A stretch of 64,000 bases of DNA from Fructobacillus papyrifericola (GTDB taxonomy: Bacteria > Bacillota > Bacilli > Lactobacillales > Lactobacillaceae): the NCBI RefSeq assembly GCF_018437235.1, contig NZ_JAAMFJ010000007.1:1-64000 (forward strand), in the 5' to 3' direction. The stretch's first letter is position 1; every line of letters begins with the position of its first letter. Under the pieces are notes generated by a model that worked only from the letters and a program-made list of their open reading frames with translations, searched no databases and was not told the origin of the DNA. Shown one piece after another: positions 57,351 through 64,000 of the stretch. The position numbers and the translations under genes were made by a program.

Positions 57351-57644
57351 ATGAAAACGATTGAACTGAAGTTTGCTAACCCGCATAATCCTGCATTGGG
57401 TGGGGTGGAACTTGGAAAAGAGACATATGACCAACAGGTACTCCCAATGATTGATGATCGTGTATTGGAGGGGGAACTGACGATTCGTTTTCCGGATAAT
57501 ATTGTCATTATTGGGAACTCCTTTGTAAAAGGATTCTCTGCTGACTTAATCGATAAGATAGGAATCGATGGTGTACGAGAGCGCGTTCATTTTGTGACAT
57601 CTCGAAAGAAACTAACAAGGGAGATGTACGATGGGCTACTATAA
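57351..57644 (+). CDS. STAS-like (DUF4325) protein
   Basis: 97 residues resembling the DUF4325 STAS-like family: EGELTIRFPDNIVIIGNSFVKGFSADLIDKIG is the core strand-helix with the typical SF motif. Such proteins are small cytoplasmic domains of unknown function, often beside ATPase or signalling genes. GGAGGTC precedes the ATG. It overlaps the next gene by 14 bp, so the two are made together. Position at the edge of the R-M island suggests a defence link (inference). Confidence 0.75.
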   Translation: MKTIELKFANPHNPALGGVELGKETYDQQVLPMIDDRVLEGELTIRFPDNIVIIGNSFVKGFSADLIDKIGIDGVRERVHFVTSRKKLTREMYDGLL

Positions 57645-58095
57645 TGCAATAACAATTGTGATATCGTCACTCGCACTGTTTGTGACTGTGGTCAGGTGGT
57701 GGTTAGATAAGCGAATGAAAAAATCCAACCGTGAATTGATAATATCAGCACCACTCTATGAAAAACATTTATTGCACACGATACCAGAAGCATTCGAAGA
57801 ATTTGTCAAATCGAAGAATGTAAAACGCGCAGGTCTTGCCTTCTCTATGGAGCTAAAGAATATTGAGATGGATTTGTACTACTTTAAGTATACACGTCCC
57901 AAAATTCATAAAATGGTCATAGATTCGCTTTCGGAATTAGATAAACTAATTATGAAAGCTTTTGAAAACAGTGATGACGGAGTTGTTTCGGAAGAAATCC
58001 AGATAAAAATGGTCGACGCTCTCGATAACATTTTCAAAGCCTTTCTCTACGACCTTCCCGATGACCGCATTGACCAATACTTCCGTTTACACTAA
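57631..58095 (+). CDS. membrane-anchored partner of the STAS-like protein
   Basis: 154 residues, not recognised. One N-terminal hydrophobic helix (~5-25, YNAITIVISSLALFVTVV) is followed by a basic stretch (DKRMKKSNRE) and a ~120-residue helical, charged cytoplasmic domain (FEEFVKSKNVKRAGLAFS...DDRIDQYFRLH). AAGGGAG inside the preceding gene serves as SD. Overlap of 14 bp with the STAS-like gene argues for a two-protein module. Confidence 0.65.
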   Translation: MGYYNAITIVISSLALFVTVVRWWLDKRMKKSNRELIISAPLYEKHLLHTIPEAFEEFVKSKNVKRAGLAFSMELKNIEMDLYYFKYTRPKIHKMVIDSLSELDKLIMKAFENSDDGVVSEEIQIKMVDALDNIFKAFLYDLPDDRIDQYFRLH

Positions 58096-58097
58096 TA

Positions 58098-58125
58098 AAA
58101 AAGCCTTCCGTTTGGAAGGCTTTTT
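58098..58125. terminator. bidirectional terminator
   Basis: AAAAGCCTTCC-GTTT-GGAAGGCTTTTT between convergent genes. Confidence 0.88.
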
Positions 58126-58127
58126 GT

Positions 58128-58691
58128 TTATTCTTCGTGGTGCTTGTGTTCGAGTTTGTCGATGACGCGCTTGGCACCCTTTTCGACTTTGATGACTTTG
58201 TCTTCGACTTTTTTAATTTCGTCGGGCATGGCGAAGCGGTTGATGGCGATGGCGAAGAGGACGCCGACAAAGACGTCCATGACTCGCAAGAAGACGTAGT
58301 CGATGGTGGCGTCTAGGGGGATGGTCAAGGCGATCATGAGAAAGGCGGCCATTCCGCCGACGATGCCGATACTCTGGTCCAGCTTGTTGTGGATGATGAT
58401 GCCGGCCATGACGAGGACGGGTACTAAGACAATGGTGATCCAGTCAGCGTTGTGAGTTGCCTCGCGAAAGAGGTAGAAGACGATGGCTAGGCCACCACCG
58501 ACGGCGTTTGAGACCAGTCGGAGTTTGGCAAAGGATAGGGTGTTGTCCCAGTTCTCACGCAGGGCAAAGACGGCGGCCAGGGCGGGAACAAAGGCTGGAC
58601 GATCAACAAAGTGGTAGGCGATCATCACGAGCATAACGGCGAGGCCAGTTTTGAATGTCCGTAGGCCGATGTGGACATGGAAGAAATTCAT
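58128..58691 (-). CDS. FUSC/aromatic acid exporter family membrane protein
   Basis: 187 residues, five to six hydrophobic segments, starting IGLRTFKTGLAVMLVMIAYHF and with FALRENWDNTLSFAKLRLVSNAVGGGLA, which resembles the N-terminal membrane half of the ArAE_1/FUSC family. The C-terminus is a Lys/Glu-rich helix ending HKHHEE. AGGAGC precedes the start. Substrate not inferable. Codon use returns to that of the core genome here. Confidence 0.75.
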   Translation of the reverse strand: MNFFHVHIGLRTFKTGLAVMLVMIAYHFVDRPAFVPALAAVFALRENWDNTLSFAKLRLVSNAVGGGLAIVFYLFREATHNADWITIVLVPVLVMAGIIIHNKLDQSIGIVGGMAAFLMIALTIPLDATIDYVFLRVMDVFVGVLFAIAINRFAMPDEIKKVEDKVIKVEKGAKRVIDKLEHKHHEE

Positions 58692-58780
58692 GGGTGCTCC
58701 TAGAAATTATTTTTTGGAAAGTGTAAGATGGCTGTGAGCCACACAAGTATAAAAGTATACACCGATTTATGGAGGATGTC

Positions 58781-59524
58781 ATGGAGAATAACCAAGTCTT
58801 AGAACAATTGCAAAATCACCAATCTATCCGGGCCTTCCAGGATAAGCCCGTTTCAGACGAAACGATGGATACGATTTTCAAGGCCGCCTTTGCCGGACCC
58901 AACATGCAAAACTACCAACCCGTTACCTTTATTGAGGTCACGGACCAGGCTTTGAAGCAGAAGATTACCGACACGGTCCACATGGGCTACATCGCTTCAG
59001 CCCCTCGTTTCTACGTGGCCTGTGTTGATTGGAACCGCGATTTGATTGGCCAGCCAGAAGAGGCCAAGGAAATCATTGAAGACCGCATCCAACACTACCA
59101 GTTCTTAGAGGGTGGGATTGTTTCAACGGCCATTACCTTGTGTCGCGCCCAAGTTGCTGCCGAATCCCTTGGTTTGGGAACGGTTACCATGGCTGGTGTC
59201 ATGGGCGCCTTTGAACTCTACGAAGCCGAATTGGACTTGCCAAAGTACGTCAAGCCGATCATGGGCTTCTCCGTTGGCTACCCCGACCAGAACCCTGGTG
59301 TCAAGCCAAAGTTGCCACTTTCTGGTTCGGTCATGGCCGGCAAGTACGACGAGAAAAAAGTCGAAGCAGCCGTCAAGGAATACGACCAAACGATGGCCGA
59401 CTACTACGGCGAACGTGACATGGACACCAACTGGACCAAGCACAACGCCAAGCTCTTCAAGATGATTCCGGCCGACCCTCGCTTGTCCAAGTACCCAATG
59501 TCAAAGGGCTTGAACTTGAAATAA
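58781..59524 (+). CDS. NADPH-dependent nitroreductase-family oxidoreductase
   Basis: 247 residues, FMN-dependent nitroreductase of the NfsA/FrxA-like group: LQNHQSIRAFQDKPVSDETMDTIFKAA cut at the start is the usual FMN-binding entry, with AESLGLGTVTMAGVMGA and FSVGYPDQNPGVKPKLPL in the centre. The start at 58781 follows GGAGG at 5 nt; the ATG at 58769 overlaps that SD. Physiological substrate (flavin, quinone or nitro compound) unknown. Confidence 0.85.
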   Translation: MENNQVLEQLQNHQSIRAFQDKPVSDETMDTIFKAAFAGPNMQNYQPVTFIEVTDQALKQKITDTVHMGYIASAPRFYVACVDWNRDLIGQPEEAKEIIEDRIQHYQFLEGGIVSTAITLCRAQVAAESLGLGTVTMAGVMGAFELYEAELDLPKYVKPIMGFSVGYPDQNPGVKPKLPLSGSVMAGKYDEKKVEAAVKEYDQTMADYYGERDMDTNWTKHNAKLFKMIPADPRLSKYPMSKGLNLK

Positions 59525-59533
59525 GTTTTTTCC

Positions 59534-59562
59534 AAAAAGACTGTCTGCGGACGGTCTTTTTT
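59534..59562 (+). terminator. terminator after the nitroreductase
   Basis: AAAAAGACTGTC-TGCG-GACGGTCTTTTTT hairpin. The groES -35 begins 3 bp later. Confidence 0.85.
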
Positions 59563-59564
59563 AA

Positions 59565-59593
59565 TTGGCATTTAATCGTAGCTGGGGTATACT
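59565..59593 (+). promoter_or_regulatory. groESL promoter
   Basis: TTGGCA (59565-59570), 17-bp spacer, TATACT (59588-59593). Confidence 0.8.
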
Positions 59594-59604
59594 AGAGATA
59601 GCAA

Positions 59605-59631
59605 TTAGCAGTCGTGTGCAACGAGTGCTAA
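59605..59631 (+). promoter_or_regulatory. CIRCE operator (HrcA binding site)
   Basis: TTAGCAGTC-N9-GAGTGCTAA, matching the CIRCE consensus TTAGCACTC-N9-GAGTGCTAA with one change in the left arm. It lies just after the transcription start of groES, so HrcA repression of groESL is expected. hrcA is not in the window. Confidence 0.92.
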
Positions 59632-59653
59632 AAACAAAATGGAGGTCATTGTG

Positions 59654-59938
59654 ATGTTGAAACCATTGGAAGATCGGTTGATTGTTGCCGTGAAAGAAGC
59701 GGGTGAACAGCAGGTCGGCGGCATTGTCATTGCCCAGGCACAAGAAGAAAAGCCTGTGACGGGTAAAGTTGTGGCAGCTGGCCCTGGTCGTGTAACGGAA
59801 GCCGGTCAAAAGCTTGCGATGACGGTCAAGGAAGGCGACCAAGTCTTATTCGACAAGTTCGCCGGTCAGGCGATCGAAGTCGATGGGCAAAACTACCTTG
59901 CCCTGCGTGAAAAAGACGTCATCGGCATTCTCGCTTAA
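59654..59938 (+). CDS. groES: co-chaperonin GroES
   Basis: 94 residues. LKPLEDRLIVAVKEAGEQQ, the mobile loop QQVGGIVIAQAQEEKP and the roof loop are in place. GGAGG lies 8 nt before the ATG at 59654. GroES caps the GroEL cavity. First gene of groESL behind CIRCE. Confidence 0.97.
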   Translation: MLKPLEDRLIVAVKEAGEQQVGGIVIAQAQEEKPVTGKVVAAGPGRVTEAGQKLAMTVKEGDQVLFDKFAGQAIEVDGQNYLALREKDVIGILA

Positions 59939-61645
<1,707 letters not shown>

Positions 61646-61685
61646 AAATAAAGGGACCGTTTTGTCTAACAAATGACGGTCAGAC

Positions 61686-61709
61686 AAGCGAGCTTAGGCT
61701 CGCTTTTTT
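61686..61709 (+). terminator. terminator after groEL
   Basis: AAGCGAGC-TTAG-GCTCGCTTTTTT hairpin. Confidence 0.85.
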
Positions 61710-61793
61710 AGATGGAAAAAGAATTGCTTGGGCCGCTGACTTTCCTAGTCCCGGGCCGGTCCTTGTGCTACAATACAAGTCATGGAGGGTCTC

Positions 61794-62237
61794 ATGACAT
61801 TTTATTCCCTAAACTATTTGCTTAACCAAAACAACCTCACCAACAAGGTCTACATCGCCCTGTTGATCATCACCTTCGTGGCCGTGGGCATCGGGCTGGT
61901 CGCCTCGTTGCGGCACCGCTTCAACATGCGCTACCGGGATCTGACCATTATCGCCTTTTTGGCCTTTCTCTTCTTTGCCGGTTTGACCTACACCAACCTG
62001 CAAAACACGCAGACGCAAAACTTGCAGCAAAACGAAATGGCGACTTTTGCAACGTCTTACGCTAAGGATCAGAAGGTGAAGAAGTCCGATCTGGCCTTCA
62101 ACTCGACGACCATGCAAGACGGCATGATTGCCAAAGAGGGCAGCAAGTTCTACCAAATCACCCTGTCCAAGGACCAAAAGTCCTACAGTCGGACCCAGGT
62201 CTACTTGATTAATGCCAAAGCGGAGGTGGCCCAATAA
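61794..62237 (+). CDS. DUF3290 family membrane protein
   Basis: 147 residues with two hydrophobic segments near the N-terminus (~18-37 and ~48-66) and an extracellular-looking C-terminal domain, as in DUF3290 proteins. Start at 61794 follows GGAGGG; ATG 61782 overlaps this SD. TGCTACAAT upstream is a likely extended -10. One-base overlap with the DUF421 gene: the pair is commonly found together. Confidence 0.82.
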   Translation: MTFYSLNYLLNQNNLTNKVYIALLIITFVAVGIGLVASLRHRFNMRYRDLTIIAFLAFLFFAGLTYTNLQNTQTQNLQQNEMATFATSYAKDQKVKKSDLAFNSTTMQDGMIAKEGSKFYQITLSKDQKSYSRTQVYLINAKAEVAQ

Positions 62238-62881
62238 TGTCAGTTTATATGCCAATCTTTTTGAAGCTGGGAATTGGTCTGGTCGTTATCATCATTCAGA
62301 TCAACATCTTCGGTAAGGGAAACCTGGCGCCGACAAACGCCTTGGACCAGGTCCAAAACTACGTTCTTGGTGGTATCATCGGTGGAACGATTTACTCCGA
62401 GGCCATCACGGTCTTCCAGTTCATGATGGTCATGATCATCTGGACCCTTTTGGTTTTGGTTTTGAAGTTTGCTAAAGAGCACAACCGTTTTGCTAAGGTG
62501 CTGCTCGATGGGAAACCCACGATTTTGATCGATCGCGGGAAGGTCAAGGTGCACGCCGTCATGCAGGCGGGACAGTCGGCCGCGGACTTGATGTTTAAGC
62601 TTCGTGAACAGGAAGTTTATGACATTTCCAAAGTCAAGCGTGCCGTTTTGGAGCAAAACGGCCAGTTGACGGTCATTGAGTACGGGGATGAATCCCCCAA
62701 GTATCCAATCATCTATGACGGTCAGTCGAATGACGATGTCTTGGATGCCATTGAAAAAGATGAGGATTGGCTTCGAGAGCAGGTCGTGGCCCAGGGCTAC
62801 GACGGCATTGGCGACATCTTCGTCGGGGAGTACATCTCCGGTGACATTCGTTTGACGCCATACGATGGCACGAAAAAGTAA
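62237..62881 (+). CDS. DUF421 (YetF-type) membrane protein
   Basis: 214 residues. Three N-terminal membrane segments (~5-90) precede a soluble domain with KVLLDGKPTILIDRGKV and the core LMFKLREQEVYDISKVKRAVLEQNGQLTVIE cut here, as in YetF/YrbG proteins. Role unknown; often stress-related. Translationally coupled to the DUF3290 gene. Confidence 0.85.
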   Translation: MSVYMPIFLKLGIGLVVIIIQINIFGKGNLAPTNALDQVQNYVLGGIIGGTIYSEAITVFQFMMVMIIWTLLVLVLKFAKEHNRFAKVLLDGKPTILIDRGKVKVHAVMQAGQSAADLMFKLREQEVYDISKVKRAVLEQNGQLTVIEYGDESPKYPIIYDGQSNDDVLDAIEKDEDWLREQVVAQGYDGIGDIFVGEYISGDIRLTPYDGTKK

Positions 62882-62900
62882 AAGTGAATGATTTTTTGAT

Positions 62901-62939
62901 AAGACTTTTTTGCCGGTTATCCGGTGAGAAAGTCTTTTT
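62901..62939 (+). terminator. terminator after the DUF421 gene
   Basis: AAGACTTT/AAAGTCTT outer arms with inner CCGG/CCGG-type pairing, then five T. Confidence 0.75.
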
Positions 62940-62983
62940 GATTACGTGTGATTGGGTGAGGGAGTGGACGGCATCGGCTAAAG

Positions 62984-63009
62984 AAAAAACCTTCGAAAGA
63001 AGGTTTTTT
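62984..63009. terminator. terminator of rbsK-rpiA (bidirectional)
   Basis: AAAAAACCTTC-GAAA-GAAGGTTTTTT, perfect arms with a GAAA loop. Confidence 0.85.
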
Positions 63010-63057
63010 GTTTGGATTTGATTTTGATTGTTTTCGAGGGAGTGATTTCTGACTCCC

Positions 63058-63777
63058 TTAGGCAGTTGGGACAGGCCGTTGATCAGCTGATTGGCGTTGA
63101 GGCCGCTCAATCTCCTTGATGGGGTCGCTGCCAATGATTGCCTTGTCGCAGATGCCAAGGAAGAGGCCGTGCTCGACGACACCGGTGATTGATTTGAGCT
63201 GTTCGGCCAGCTGTGACAGATCAGCAACGGCCGAGATGTCCAGGTCGATGATGTTGTGACCGGAATCGGTCTTTTTCCTGTCCCGCTCGTTTTGCATGCG
63301 AAAGCGGGGATGGAGGCCCATGTGGACGAAGGTCCGGTAGACCTGTTGGGCGCCGAACTCAATCACCTCGACCGGGAGGAGGAAGGCACCGAGGCGGGGG
63401 CTCAACTTGGATTCGTCGATTAACCAGACGTTTTTCTTGGATCGGAGAGCGACGACTTTTTCAAAGAGGAGAGCCGCACCGCCGCCCTTAATGCCGTTTA
63501 GCTTGGGGTCGACCTCGTCAGCCCCGTCGACGGTCAGGTCGATGGCCGAGACCTCATCGATGTCCTTAACAATCAGTCCCAGGGAACGAGCCAGTTCGGC
63601 CGATTCCTTGGAGGTGGCCACGGTCTCAATTCGCCAGTTTTCCTCGTGGACGCGGTTGGACAGGGCTTGGATAAAATAAGCAGCGGTCGAACCAGTGCCC
63701 AGGCCGACGACCATTCCGTCTTGCACTTCGTTTAGGGCGGCCCGGGCCGCGTTCTTCTTTTGACGATCTTGGTCCAT
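63058..63777 (-). CDS. rpiA: ribose-5-phosphate isomerase A
   Basis: Interconverts ribose 5-phosphate and ribulose 5-phosphate. 239 residues with GLGTGSTAAYFI, the catalytic region DLTVDGADEVDPKLN and IKGGGAALLFEK. The C-terminus has a ~12-residue Gln/Arg/Pro-rich tail beyond the usual end. SD TTAGGAGG overlaps the end of the upstream gene, 9 bp away: rbsK-rpiA is an operon for ribose use. Confidence 0.95.
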   Translation of the reverse strand: MDQDRQKKNAARAALNEVQDGMVVGLGTGSTAAYFIQALSNRVHEENWRIETVATSKESAELARSLGLIVKDIDEVSAIDLTVDGADEVDPKLNGIKGGGAALLFEKVVALRSKKNVWLIDESKLSPRLGAFLLPVEVIEFGAQQVYRTFVHMGLHPRFRMQNERDRKKTDSGHNIIDLDISAVADLSQLAEQLKSITGVVEHGLFLGICDKAIIGSDPIKEIERPQRQSADQRPVPTA

Positions 63778-63786
63778 GCTGGCCTC

Positions 63787-64000
63787 CTAATTCATCGCCA
63801 TTGGGGCGAGCTTGCGGGCGATTTCCTCCTGGGTCGGAATGGCGGGAATGGCCCCTGGTCTAGAAACAACAATGGCCGAGGCGGCACTGGCCTTCTGCAG
63901 GGTTCTTTCGATGTTTTGAAAGTCCGCTTCGAGCGTCGTGGCGATCGTGCCAATAAAGGTATCACCGGCCGCCGTCGTGTCGACAACGTCCACGGCGAAG
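63787..64000 (-). CDS. rbsK: ribokinase, C-terminal part
   Basis: Runs off the window end; only the last ~71 residues are visible. VVDTTAAGDTFIGTIATTL is the PfkB-family signature with the catalytic Asp (AAGD). The following ALxKA(S/A)AASAIVVSRPGAIPAIPT matches ribokinase ends. Placement before rpiA supports ribokinase over other PfkB kinases. Confidence 0.85.
   Translation of the reverse strand, partial: FAVDVVDTTAAGDTFIGTIATTLEADFQNIERTLQKASAASAIVVSRPGAIPAIPTQEEIARKLAPMAMN

Overview
The window is chromosomal DNA of a low-to-medium GC lactic acid bacterium. The S10/spc/alpha ribosomal gene order, the ecfA1-ecfA2-ecfT-truA block after rplQ, T-box control of serS, LPxTG surface proteins and strong use of TTG for leucine all point to the Leuconostoc/Fructobacillus/Weissella branch of Lactobacillaceae. 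The genus is an inference; no rRNA is present to settle it.

Layout. 1-8030: the 3' end of a tRNA-Ile(GAT), then serS (T-box leader), secA, prfB and clpC, each with its own promoter or terminator signals. 8037-10119 (minus strand): a PTS-EIIC-like membrane transporter behind a leader-peptide attenuator, and a prepilin peptidase. 10180-13546: the str operon (rpsL, rpsG, fusA). 13650-17503: a spermidine/putrescine ABC transporter, potABCD. 17590-31736: the S10, spc and alpha ribosomal clusters with secY, adk, infA and rpoA. rpsN is missing from its usual place between rplE and rpsH, where a strongly structured RNA element lies instead. 31745-35559: ECF energy-coupling module, truA and a PNPOx-like flavoprotein gene. 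35890-43447: a change of character. It holds an unidentified noncoding RNA, an LPETG adhesin, rplM-rpsI (L13 leader), two membrane proteins sharing an N-terminal motif, a second adhesin with a damaged 5' end and a 42-residue membrane peptide. 43448-48890: AT-rich accessory DNA with 50-bp tandem repeats, a second small RNA candidate, orphan membrane and secreted proteins and an abiH gene broken by one stop codon. 48857-58125: a defence island with type I restriction-modification (hsdR, hsdM, expressed hsdS, silent hsdS), a frameshifted tyrosine recombinase, and a STAS-like (DUF4325) plus membrane-protein pair. 58128-64000: ordinary chromosome again (FUSC/ArAE protein, nitroreductase, groESL with CIRCE, DUF3290-DUF421 pair, rpiA and the end of rbsK).

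How the parts fit. Most of the window is growth and protein-synthesis machinery in large operons. Several RNA-level controls are visible: the T-box, a leader-peptide attenuator, the L13 leader, an rpsL leader, intercistronic junctions in spc and alpha, and a hairpin between Shine-Dalgarno and start codon in secA. The defence island shows decay (abiH nonsense codon, recombinase frameshift), but its hsdRMS core is intact and carries four target-recognition cassettes bounded by the same two short direct repeats.

The best candidates for something undescribed are the attenuator upstream of the EIIC-like transporter (an Ile-rich leader peptide of 22 codons), the ~330-nt RNA at 36000-36327 with a 13-bp end-to-end helix, and the junction RNA that occupies the rpsN position.
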